From the NCBI RefSeq assembly GCF_009873495.1, contig NZ_CP046703.1:4196501-4260500 (forward strand): a stretch of DNA of 64,000 nucleotides, given 5' to 3'. Below, piece after piece: positions 1 to 7,533 of the stretch. The DNA comes from Nostoc sp. ATCC 53789. GTDB lineage: Bacteria > Cyanobacteriota > Cyanobacteriia > Cyanobacteriales > Nostocaceae. Below the pieces are notes generated by a model. The model worked only from the letters and a program-made list of their open reading frames with translations. It was not told the DNA's origin and searched no databases. Each line of letters starts with the position of its first letter. The stretch's first letter is position 1. The translations under genes and the position numbers were made by a program.

Positions 1-531
1 GGTACAGATTTGTTCGAGAAACTCTGCGCCATTGCTTCTGAAAAAGGATTAAAGGTATTTTTATTAGGAGGTCGCCCTGGTTCTGCCGAAAAAGCGAAAA
101 AAACTCTTGTTGCTAGACATCCAAGTTTGCAGATTGTTGGGACTTACTGTCCTCCCTACGGGTTTGAGTCTCAGCTAACAGAATTAAATTCAATCAACTC
201 AACAATTATAGAGGCGGCTCCCCATATTCTATTTGTAGGTTTGGGAGCACCTAAACAAGAAAAATGGATAGCTGCCAATTATTTGTATTTAGGTGTGCCA
301 ATTTCTGTAGGTATTGGGGTCAGCTTTGAGTTGGTTAGCAATATGGTGACAAGAGCACCAGTTTGGATGCAAAAAGCAGGTTTTGAATGGTTATTTCGGC
401 TTCTAGTTGAACCCTCCCGCTTATGGAAGCGTTATCTATTTGGTAATTATACTTTTATTGGTTTGCTAATCAAACAGCGTCTAGGATTGTTTAAGAGACT
501 TTCAAATACAAAAAGATCGGATCGTTTTTAG
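1..531 (+). CDS. WecG/TagA/CpsF-family glycosyltransferase, 5' end outside window
   Basis: The reading frame is open from base 1, so the N-terminus lies upstream of the window; about 176 residues are visible. The family transfers N-acetylmannosaminuronic acid, N-acetylmannosamine or a related sugar from a nucleotide donor to a lipid-linked intermediate in surface polysaccharide or teichoic acid synthesis, at the cytoplasmic face of the membrane. Visible family traits are the GTDLFEKL start, the Rossmann-like segment VFLLGGRPGSAEKA, the FVGLGAPKQEKW block and the C-terminal AGFEWLFRLLVEPSRLWKRY segment, which is typical of the family and of its membrane association. The gene is unrelated to the minus-strand biosynthetic cluster and probably ends an exopolysaccharide operon entering from the left. 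Family assignment is secure; the sugar is not known. Confidence 0.9.
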   Translation, partial: GTDLFEKLCAIASEKGLKVFLLGGRPGSAEKAKKTLVARHPSLQIVGTYCPPYGFESQLTELNSINSTIIEAAPHILFVGLGAPKQEKWIAANYLYLGVPISVGIGVSFELVSNMVTRAPVWMQKAGFEWLFRLLVEPSRLWKRYLFGNYTFIGLLIKQRLGLFKRLSNTKRSDRF

Positions 532-559
532 AAGATGTTTGTCAAGTATTTTTCTTAAC

Positions 560-596
560 ATCAAAACCTGAGAATTTTGATAAGTTTTCGTTTTTT
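560..596 (+). terminator. possible intrinsic terminator after the glycosyltransferase
   Basis: Seven-base-pair stem ATCAAAA / TTTTGAT (560-566 with 575-581) with an 8-base loop, followed after a short gap by a T-rich stretch including TTTTTT near 591-596. It lies 29 bases after the stop codon. The stem is A/T-rich and weak, so this is only plausible. Confidence 0.4.
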
Positions 597-1451
597 CTGT
601 AGGTTATAAGACATATCAAATGCTTATTCGACATTCTCTCGTTGATAGTCGCGCCACTCAGAAGTTATTATGAATAACTATCAATTAAGAAATACCTCCA
701 TCTTGGCTCAATGCTAAATAGTTAGTCTGCGATGCCTGCGGTGTTCTCGTTGCGATCGCAGTTATTGTCCAAGCTATGACTGAAAATTAGCTGTATCTCT
801 GACTGCGTTAGAACTTTGGCGCTAAGTGCCGATTGATTTTCATTAGCAGACTGTTGACCCTGCGATCCACAGCCTACAATGATTTGACACCTGATAACCT
901 GAAGTTAGTGAAAAAATAAAAACACGCTTTCCAAGGAAAAATTCAAAATGTTTTTTGTAATACAGTAAAAATACTGAAATTATTACGAGAAACTCATGTC
1001 TTCTAAACGCGATCGCACTTTCCCCCAATCGCATCTCCATACCTTAATCTTTTGCTGTTCCAAGCTTCCCGACTATGCCATCAAGAATTTTAAATTCTCT
1101 GCTGGACATGGACAATAGTTGGAAGGATAAGAAGTCAGGCAATACGGTGACATTTTAACCCTATTGTTTCTGCTTGTTAAAAATAAAGTTCCCCTGCAAT
1201 TAGTGTAGTATGCAGGGGAAGTAAAATTTGTTTTGTTCTCGAACTAGAATATCTCATATTTTTAAAAGTTCTCATAGTTCCTTTAGGTAGATATGACTGT
1301 TAAGTATTTATGTAAGTATAAACACATTTTAGTGCCGTCTCGAACTATCCCCTAGGATTATCCAGATATCCCCCTGTAGTTGTTTAATCGGTTTCAAATC
1401 CTTTTCTACAATCTAAAAGTCCGAAAAACAGCACATCTCACTACACCTAAG

Positions 1452-1488
1452 CCCTGCAACCACGTGTGAGGTGTTTACAGGGTTTTTT
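1452..1488 (+). terminator. orphan intrinsic terminator
   Basis: CCCTG (1452-1456) pairs with CAGGG (1478-1482). The stem continues inward with AA/TT and CAC/GTG pairs separated by single mismatches, and TTTTTT follows at once (1483-1488). No protein gene ends within 900 bases upstream on this strand, so it may end an unrecognised small RNA. Confidence 0.6.
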
Positions 1489-2085
1489 AATATGCCCAAC
1501 CCATATCCATTGACTCCCACCATTTTTTGAATTTCAACCCCATGATTTCCCTATGACCCCCCCCATTTTGGGAACCGAACCTCATGTTTTTTCAGTTGAA
1601 AAAATAATTTTATCAGTTTGTTTCCTAAAAAACTGGAATTATAAATAATGGGTAATTACCATTGTTTTAAAAATTATGACCTACGAAATTAATAAAATAG
1701 CCCGTGAGATTGCCAACAAACTCGAAGCATACAATCCCTAATAGGTATTGAAACCTTGTTTAAATAAGCTTTTCAATCTCATCAAACAGGAGAGCGTAGG
1801 ATTTTTTTGAAGGTGATGCCAGACAGTCACTATCTCATTCCATAAGAGACAGGCATTTAACCCACTAATTAGATGAGGTACGTGCATTTCTTTGCTTTTA
1901 ATCCACCACCGCGCGATGCCTTAACTGCCCTATAATAGAGCGATCGCGATTCACTAAATCCTAGTGTTAATTTATAGGATAGGTGCGTGGAGAGAGGAGG
2001 CAATACCTACAGTGGCAAGCTACGCTGGCAACCCCTTCACCTAATAAGAGAAATGTTTAGACCTGAATCCTTACGAAATGGTAAG

Positions 2086-2466
2086 CTATAAGTTTTGAGA
2101 TGAAACTCTAATTGCCGGCTTGCCATCTAGCAAAGTTAGGGTCAGACAACACTTTCCGATTAAGTCAGAATTCCAACAGTAGATTGTAACTCCTCCGTAA
2201 CAGCAAGAAAACTCTTTAAGCGTTTGTGGTAAGTCTTGAAAAGTAATATTTGTTTGAACTGAATTCACTGCCGAAAGAGCTTCTGCTAGTATAAATATTG
2301 AACCGATTTCACCTAATCTTCTGTTTTCTAGCGAAATAGTATTGCCAAATGCAAGTTGATCTAGTTCCAATTCTGTAATCTGTAATCCTATAAGTTTCAT
2401 CCCTTTCTGAACTTCGCTTGTTTCTAGACCTTTTTTTAATTGTGTTAACTTAGATACAGTAGACAT
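2086..2466 (-). CDS. hypothetical protein, 126 aa
   Basis: I do not recognise a family. The frame is open over 126 codons with codon use like its neighbours. The protein starts MSTVSKLTQLKKGLE, has no signal peptide or membrane segment, and contains a cysteine-rich stretch (CCYGGVTIYCWN and GKCC, residues about 88-107). It reads like a small soluble cyanobacterial protein. No clear ribosome-binding site precedes the ATG. It lies beside the biosynthetic cluster but lacks the shared upstream element of that cluster, so I see no reason to assign it a role there. Confidence 0.5.
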   Translation of the reverse strand: MSTVSKLTQLKKGLETSEVQKGMKLIGLQITELELDQLAFGNTISLENRRLGEIGSIFILAEALSAVNSVQTNITFQDLPQTLKEFSCCYGGVTIYCWNSDLIGKCCLTLTLLDGKPAIRVSSQNL

Positions 2467-3191
2467 AGTTTTTAAAGCTGTAATAATAAAAAATTAGGTT
2501 TATAGGTTTGAATGATTTTGAAAAGCATTGGTTTACATCTGTCATTGTGCAAATAATTTTGGCTCTTGGTAACTTTTAGTAATTATGAAAAATTACGCAG
2601 TTTAACGTAGGAAGAAGTTCGTGCAAGCCTTGCCGAAAGACTAGGCGAAATAGTTTTAAACCTGATTCTCTATGTTTGTGGAACTGGTAACAAAGGCTAA
2701 AATCCAACTTCAAGACAAGATTGTGATGCAGATTTTTTATAACCTTTGCACCGCAAGAACATAAAGTTTTATATCCCTCTAAATCTCCCTTAAAAAGGGA
2801 GATTTAGATTCCGGTTCCTCCTTTTTTAAGGGGGGATATAAAAGTGCCTAAAGGCACAACAAAACACTTTTCAAACAACCTCTTAGTAGTGCCAATACTT
2901 AGATTTCTGCTTCTATTTTTTCTATTGCTGAAGCTGGCACCTGTATTTGTTTTCTTCGGTCTAAATTCCCTATTTTTTGGTGTGAAAGTAGCCATTTTGA
3001 CAACTCATTGTCTTGCTATCTTTGCTCCCCAACTTTATGTCTAGTGCTTTCTTTTTGCTAAGTTGACATCAATGAAAGCTACTAAGGATTCTACTAGGGC
3101 TTGAGAGTTCAATTTTTTTATTAGCAACAGGACAGCTAAAGATTTAAGGAAGTCCTAAACCACGACTAACTTTAGATGGAGATGAATATGT
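2467..3191. other. intergenic region with a miniature-element remnant
   Basis: No supportable gene. The only structured sequence is the repeat at 2771-2882. Two overlapping open frames (about 2804-2995 minus and 2844-3044 plus) run into this repeat and are not credible genes. Confidence 0.5.
2771..2882. repeat. truncated copy of a miniature inverted-repeat element
   Basis: It contains a palindrome CTAAATCTCCCTT / AAGGGAGATTTAG (2779-2807), then CCGGTTCCTCC and TTTTTTAAGGGGGGATA, and ends in ACTTTTCAAACAACCTC (2866-2882). The same modules in the same order make up the complete element at 34128-34465, whose left end carries the matching inverted repeat. That left end is missing here, so this is a decayed or truncated copy. 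Confidence 0.7.
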
Positions 3192-4280
3192 TTAATAGCT
3201 CACCAATGAGATAGCTTTTGGCTTTAGATTTTTACTATTGTTGTGAGACGAACGACCAAAGAATTTACTTAGGGCAGTTATTTCGTGCATTAATTCTTTA
3301 AATCCTTCCAATGTCAGTGATTGAGGTCCATCTGAAAGTGCTTTAGCTGGATTGGGGTGAACTTCAATCATCAAGGAATCTGCACCAGCAGCTATTGATG
3401 CCATTGTCATAGTTGGCACAAATTCGGACTTACCTGTGGCATGACTAGGATCAATCATGATAGGTAAGTGGGTCAGGGTTCGCAAAACTGGAATTGCAGA
3501 TATATCAAGCGTGTTTCTTGTAAACTGTCGGTCAAAGGTGCGAATTCCTCGCTCACATAGTATAACGTTTGGATTACCTCCGGCTAAAATATACTCTGCT
3601 GACATCAACCAATCTTCGATAGTGGCTGACAGTCCCCGCTTCAGTAGCACTGGCTTAGTGGTAGCTCCTAGTTTTTTGAGAAGTGAAAAATTCTGCATAT
3701 TTCGGGCCCCAATTTGCAACACATCTGCTACTTCGATGAGCTTGTCTAAGTCATCTGTATCCATGATTTCTGTAATGATTCCTAAACCTGTAGCTTCTTT
3801 AGCTTTTGCTAACAAAGCAAGAGCGCTCTCACCATGACCTTGGAAAGCATAAGGTGATGTACGGGGTTTATATGCTCCACCACGTAAAAATTGTACACCG
3901 CATTCTTTCACCGCTTGGGCTGTCTCGACGATCATTTCTTCGTTTTCTACCGAGCAAGGGCCTGCAACTACAACTACAGGATGGTTTTGCCCAAAAGTTA
4001 TAGGCCCATTAGGTGTTGGTACTACAACCTCACTATGTTCTCCGTAACGAAATTCTAAAGAAGCTCGTTTGAAAGGCTTTTTAATCCTAATTACTTGCTC
4101 TATAAAAGGGTTCAAATTTTGAATCTGGCGTGGATCAAGTTCTGAGGTATCTCCCACCAAACCGATTACTACTTTATGATGACCTACACAGATTTCTGGT
4201 GTAAGTTCATGGCGACGAATTTCTTCATTTACTTGTTCTATTTCCGCAGATGGGGTGAAGGGTTTCATTACAATAATCAC
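3192..4280 (-). CDS. aroF: 3-deoxy-7-phosphoheptulonate (DAHP) synthase, AroF type with N-terminal ferredoxin-like domain
   Basis: It condenses phosphoenolpyruvate and erythrose 4-phosphate, the first step of the shikimate pathway. The 362 residues begin with a ferredoxin-like regulatory domain (about 1-70, VVIGLVGDTSELD) followed by the TIM barrel. Barrel markers are VVVAGPCSVEN, FLRGGAYKPRTSPYAFQG, LQIGARNMQNF, KPVLLKRG, LCERGIRTF and PIMIDPSHATGK, with the metal-binding Cys, His and Glu in the usual motifs. About 25 residues at the C-terminus look like an extension. The start is taken as GTG (MIIVMK, as in cyanobacterial relatives), with AAGGAG 11 bases upstream. It carries the same upstream element as the PAL, ligase, NRPS and thioesterase units, so it is probably a pathway-dedicated copy feeding phenylalanine into the cluster. 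Confidence 0.93.
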   Translation of the reverse strand: MIIVMKPFTPSAEIEQVNEEIRRHELTPEICVGHHKVVIGLVGDTSELDPRQIQNLNPFIEQVIRIKKPFKRASLEFRYGEHSEVVVPTPNGPITFGQNHPVVVVAGPCSVENEEMIVETAQAVKECGVQFLRGGAYKPRTSPYAFQGHGESALALLAKAKEATGLGIITEIMDTDDLDKLIEVADVLQIGARNMQNFSLLKKLGATTKPVLLKRGLSATIEDWLMSAEYILAGGNPNVILCERGIRTFDRQFTRNTLDISAIPVLRTLTHLPIMIDPSHATGKSEFVPTMTMASIAAGADSLMIEVHPNPAKALSDGPQSLTLEGFKELMHEITALSKFFGRSSHNNSKNLKPKAISLVSY

Positions 4281-4365
4281 AAGTTTATCTACTCCTTAAA
4301 TAGGGCAAAAATTGATAGTTTTTAGCGAAAAAATTAATCCAGGTTCGCTGATTTATTGTTAAATA

Positions 4366-4396
4366 CTAATCAGTTAAATATTGTAGGTTTATGCAA
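4366..4396 (-). promoter_or_regulatory. shared cluster element, copy 1 (upstream of DAHP synthase)
   Basis: On the minus strand TTGCATAAAC is followed, 19 bases after TTGCAT, by GATTAG and then TATTTAAC. The spacing equals that of the other four copies (12631, 28798, 30919 and 33992). It lies about 90-115 bases before the start codon. It may be a promoter or a regulator-binding site next to one. Confidence 0.65.
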
Positions 4397-4450
4397 CTAG
4401 AGAAAAATTATTTTTAGGTCAGGTTCTAGGTCTAGCGTACCAAAAGTCCC

Positions 4451-4486
4451 TTTCCCTTATAGTCATAAACATTGCCATAAGGGAAA
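4451..4486 (-). terminator. terminator-like hairpin after the epimerase gene
   Basis: Ten-base-pair perfect stem TTTCCCTTAT / ATAAGGGAAA (4451-4460 with 4477-4486) in the gap between the epimerase stop and the DAHP synthase promoter. It has only a weak T tract, so it may act as a terminator or an mRNA 3'-end stabiliser. Confidence 0.45.
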
Positions 4487-4528
4487 AAGAATGAGATAGT
4501 CTAACCTTGACAGAGCTAACCTTAACTT

Positions 4529-5482
4529 TTACGTTTTTAAAGTTTCGAGATGTTCGCTATACCATGTCAAGGTGTGTCGGATAGCTTCACGTAAAGGGGT
4601 AGCATGGTTGCCAAATGCTTGAACGTATTTATCATGATTTACAACAAATGGCTCATCAAACTCATACATCATTTCGACGGTTTCACGAGCTTCTGGGATA
4701 AAAATTCCGCCTAGTCGCATCATGAATTTACCCATTTTACTGATTTTTGGTGGGTGTCCAGCTTCCTCAAAAGCTATGTTGATAAATTGTCGAGTAGTGA
4801 GAGTCTCAGCATTAGGTACGTGCCAAATTTGACCCAATGCTTTATCCTGTTCCCCTAAGACCACCAATGCCTTGCCAAAGTCATCGATAAAGGTATAAGT
4901 ATGAGGGAGGTCAATTTCACCGATCGCTGATGCAGGCTTCCCAGTCAGTACAGAGGGAAAAATGCGATCGCCCATTACAGAATCAAGTACTAGTGGCCCA
5001 TAGAAGTCCGATGCTCGACCAATAGCAACTCGTACAATACCTCTACGGTGTGCATCCAAAAGCGCCTCTGCTATCTGCCCACGGACGCGCCCTTTGCGGG
5101 TGGTTGCAGCATTCGGCATATCTTCTTGCAACGCACCATTGACAGGGCCATACATATAGAGATTATCTCCCACAACAAGCTTTGCGCCACTGGCGGCTAC
5201 GCCTTCGACAATGCTAGCTTGCAATGAGGGAAAAAACTCTGGCCATTGGGTGTAGGCTGGTTGCGCGCATTGGTAAACGACTGTCGCCCCAGTAGTAACC
5301 GCTCGTGTATTTTCGGAATTATAAGCATCGCTGGCGATGATTTCCACATTAGAGGGTACGTCTGCTTTGCCACTGCGGTTAATCATACGCACCCGTTTGT
5401 TCCGAGCTAGCAGTTCGCGCATGACGGCTTGTGCCAGGGGGCCAGTACCAAAAATTACATGGAGTTCTTCTGTTGTGTTCAT
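4529..5482 (-). CDS. NAD-dependent epimerase/dehydratase family protein
   Basis: A 317-residue extended short-chain dehydrogenase. The N-terminal nucleotide-binding motif is a variant (VIFGTGPLAQAVMREL, a GxGxxx form instead of GxxGxxG), followed by NRSG at the end of strand 2. The family's YxxxK is not obvious. LYMYGPVNG occupies the usual active-site region and HTYTFIDDFGKALVVLGE is a typical late-domain motif. Such proteins reduce or epimerise sugar-nucleotide or ketone substrates. It sits between DAHP synthase and a DUF4386-like membrane protein on the same strand. It lacks the shared cluster element, so a tailoring role in the polyketide pathway is possible but unproven. Confidence 0.8.
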   Translation of the reverse strand: MNTTEELHVIFGTGPLAQAVMRELLARNKRVRMINRSGKADVPSNVEIIASDAYNSENTRAVTTGATVVYQCAQPAYTQWPEFFPSLQASIVEGVAASGAKLVVGDNLYMYGPVNGALQEDMPNAATTRKGRVRGQIAEALLDAHRRGIVRVAIGRASDFYGPLVLDSVMGDRIFPSVLTGKPASAIGEIDLPHTYTFIDDFGKALVVLGEQDKALGQIWHVPNAETLTTRQFINIAFEEAGHPPKISKMGKFMMRLGGIFIPEARETVEMMYEFDEPFVVNHDKYVQAFGNHATPLREAIRHTLTWYSEHLETLKT

Positions 5483-5538
5483 GGGTTGGTTTTGATATTA
5501 GGAGAATTATTTTTTTAGATAATAATGCTAGGTTTCAT

Positions 5539-6264
5539 TTAAACTTGGACGTTTTTGTGTCTCAATAAGGTCACACCTGCGGCTAAAAACCAGAGTTGGA
5601 GCATGGTCACTGACACGCTAATAAATGCCCCTAAATCCACCCCAAATAGTTCTATTAATTGAGTTGCCAAAAACAGAGCAGCGATGATCCCAAAGATTCC
5701 TAACCAACGTGGTAGTGTTCTTGAACGCAATAAGTAAATTGAGATAATTGTTAACCACAATACGGTAAACAGGCTAACACCTAATACTTCACCGACCGAG
5801 CCAGCGTAGTCATTGAGGGTTTTATAGACAACAGCGATCGCTTCACGAGTTTGTGCAGAGATTGCAGGGTCAGCATAAACTTGCGCTAAAGCTGGCATTG
5901 GTACTAACCAGCGAATAATGCCCAGGCAACGAGTGACAGTAGATGCGATTCCAAAACCTGTTGCCACTTGGAGCCATACAGGGTTGGTTTCCCCATTGCT
6001 AATGACACGAGCAGTTAATAAAGCTACTACCCAAAAAAGTATTGAATAAAGAAGATAGATCAGATAACCAATTCTGACTGGTTCAGCTTTTTCAATTAAT
6101 AGTGGCAGCATTATACTAGCCGGTTCACCAAGGCTAGCTGGCCAGTTGATTGCTGCACCAAGAATAAAAACTGGCACAAACAGCAGTAGACTTTCAACAA
6201 TTAATACCAGACCAGCAGTTCGGTAAAGTGCTTTGATAGACATAAAGGAATTTATTTTTGACAT
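5539..6264 (-). CDS. DUF4386-like integral membrane protein
   Basis: From the start I prefer (MSKINSF, 6264) the protein has about 241 residues and six or so hydrophobic segments, beginning with ALYRTAGLVLIVESLLLFVP. The motif pattern (RTAGLV near the start, LYSILFWVVALLT, LPRWLGIFGIIAALFL near the end) fits the DUF4386 family, whose function is unknown. The open frame extends upstream to 6312, but those codons overlap a palindromic intergenic repeat (6298-6326), which argues for the shorter form. No good Shine-Dalgarno sequence precedes either start. It is 56 bases from the epimerase gene, so co-transcription is likely. Confidence 0.75.
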   Translation of the reverse strand: MSKINSFMSIKALYRTAGLVLIVESLLLFVPVFILGAAINWPASLGEPASIMLPLLIEKAEPVRIGYLIYLLYSILFWVVALLTARVISNGETNPVWLQVATGFGIASTVTRCLGIIRWLVPMPALAQVYADPAISAQTREAIAVVYKTLNDYAGSVGEVLGVSLFTVLWLTIISIYLLRSRTLPRWLGIFGIIAALFLATQLIELFGVDLGAFISVSVTMLQLWFLAAGVTLLRHKNVQV

Positions 6265-6297
6265 GATTACATGAGATAAGGAACACATGGTTGGGTA

Positions 6298-6326
6298 GTA
6301 GAGACGTTGCAATACAATGTCTCTAC
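6298..6326. repeat. short palindromic intergenic repeat
   Basis: GTAGAGACGTTG pairs with CAATGTCTCTAC around a 5-base loop, with one G-T wobble. This matches a small repeat family common between genes of Nostoc-type cyanobacteria; a related GAGACG hairpin occurs at 47017-47039. Confidence 0.7.
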
Positions 6327-6376
6327 TTGGGAAAATCGGGATAATTTTGATAACTAAAACTAATTATGGATAATTG

Positions 6377-7357
6377 TCAGTTCTGTAGTTTCTTGCGCTG
6401 GGACACAGCAACCAAAACTCCAAACATAAATATTCCCCAAGAAAAAGAAGCTTCTGGAACTGCTTTTAGCGCAACTGCGCGAATTTGCATCGGGTATGGC
6501 AGAAGTATCATATCGTATCCATTGCCGCTTGCAAAATTAATATCCAGTTCTCCAAAGTTCTCGTTAACTATCTGCACTCCACCACCAGCAGCATTAACAT
6601 CATTTAAAAAAGCTGTGGCTAAACCTGCCAGCAATGGATCTAAGTTAGATGCTTTTTTTGCTGCAATTGGGTCGGTAAAACTACTTTCAAAATCATCATC
6701 AAATGATGGTGTATCACCGTAATCGATAATTGAATAAAAATCAGAATATCCAAAATCGACTATTTTAGTATTGCCACTATAGAGTGCTATTTCAACATCA
6801 TTTGGATTAGCTTTATAAATTCTTTCCTCAAGCGGTGTATTAGGATCAGCGTACCAATTTTGACCGAATATATCTGCACCTAAATTCCAAGTTTGGTTAA
6901 AATTGCGATCGCTCTTTTGACCAAATACAAAGCCAATATCATTGAGTGGGATGCCATAATTTGTGAGGTACTGACCAAAGGTAGGGAAGCTATTAATGCT
7001 AATCAAACTTGTCATTCTGGTAGCACCGCTAGCAGGTTCTTCCGGGCTTCCTTGGCGACCAGTCCCGTAATATGGGGCGTTGTTGAAACCGGGGAAATCT
7101 CGGCGAGAATTTAGACCGATTTCCTTATGACCGTGATCTGGAGCCGAAGGATCTGGATTATAGAAAGGGACAAAACCTTGATTTTCAATCGGTGATCCAT
7201 TTAACCCCAGAAAATTACTAGATGCTGTTGGTCGTGATTTAATAAATTGTAGTTGGTTGTAGTCAAAGCTTAAGTTTGCGGCTTGAGCTGGTGCAGTTGC
7301 AGATAAGGCTACAGAGGTGGCGAATCCAATAAGTTTAGACAGTTGATAAGTACGCAT
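6377..7357 (-). CDS. PEP-CTERM sorting-domain protein
   Basis: A 326-residue secreted protein of unknown function. It has a signal peptide (residues about 1-26, ending TAPAQA-ANLS) and a C-terminal sorting signal: VPEASFSWGIFMFGVLVAVS, then a basic tail RKKLQN. The motif is VPEA instead of VPEP. PEP-CTERM proteins are processed by an exosortase and delivered to the cell surface or extracellular matrix. The central part is rich in Asn, Asp, Gly and Pro with no recognised domain. It lies directly downstream of the NRPS, separated by a hairpin at 7471-7492 and its own promoter region, so it probably belongs to a different unit. Confidence 0.85.
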   Translation of the reverse strand: MRTYQLSKLIGFATSVALSATAPAQAANLSFDYNQLQFIKSRPTASSNFLGLNGSPIENQGFVPFYNPDPSAPDHGHKEIGLNSRRDFPGFNNAPYYGTGRQGSPEEPASGATRMTSLISINSFPTFGQYLTNYGIPLNDIGFVFGQKSDRNFNQTWNLGADIFGQNWYADPNTPLEERIYKANPNDVEIALYSGNTKIVDFGYSDFYSIIDYGDTPSFDDDFESSFTDPIAAKKASNLDPLLAGLATAFLNDVNAAGGGVQIVNENFGELDINFASGNGYDMILLPYPMQIRAVALKAVPEASFSWGIFMFGVLVAVSQRKKLQN

Positions 7358-7400
7358 ATTTGAGGTTTTAACGAAGCTTTCTTGACATTTTCAGCATCAT

Positions 7401-7420
7401 ATTATCACTGGTGTGATATT
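7401..7420 (-). promoter_or_regulatory. operator-like palindrome upstream of the PEP-CTERM gene
   Basis: ATTATCAC-TGGT-GTGATATT is a near-perfect palindrome (7 of 8 positions per arm) 44-63 bases before the start codon, resembling an operator. No regulator can be assigned. Confidence 0.4.
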
Positions 7421-7470
7421 TTGTAGAGATACCGCAATCTAGCTTGAAAATAGGGAGTGCGGAAGGCTTG

Positions 7471-7492
7471 CAGACGCGATTAATTGCGTCTG
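7471..7492. repeat. hairpin downstream of the NRPS gene
   Basis: CAGACGC pairs with GCGTCTG (7471-7477 with 7486-7492), and the stem extends inward by two weaker pairs around TTAA. It lies 42 bases after the NRPS stop. It has no T tract, so it is either a repeat-family member or a 3'-end stabiliser. Confidence 0.5.
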
Positions 7493-7533
7493 TACTGGCG
7501 AATAGGGGAAAGACTGATGGAAAGTTTGCCACC

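Larger units (their letters stand above)
532..2085. other. 1.5-kb region without a convincing gene
   Basis: I find no coding sequence that I can support. It holds a possible terminator at 560-596, a 10-bp inverted repeat TTCCCCTGCA / TGCAGGGGAA at 1189-1198 and 1211-1220, a convincing plus-strand terminator at 1452-1488, and an imperfect palindrome around GGTAATTACC at about 1646-1662. The palindrome is followed by an 18-codon open frame (about 1677-1733, starting MTYEINKIAREIANKL) that ends in tandem stops, perhaps a decayed gene start. Confidence 0.5.

Noticed and set aside
843-1040. 65-codon minus-strand frame
   Set aside because: Composition is not coding-like and no start signal is present.
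1441-1490. Yfr1-like small RNA (CCTCACAC motif on the minus strand)
   Set aside because: The motif has a mismatch and lies inside a hairpin, whereas in Yfr1 it is single-stranded between two hairpins.
2804-2995. 63-codon minus-strand frame
   Set aside because: Its end is the truncated miniature element at 2771-2882.
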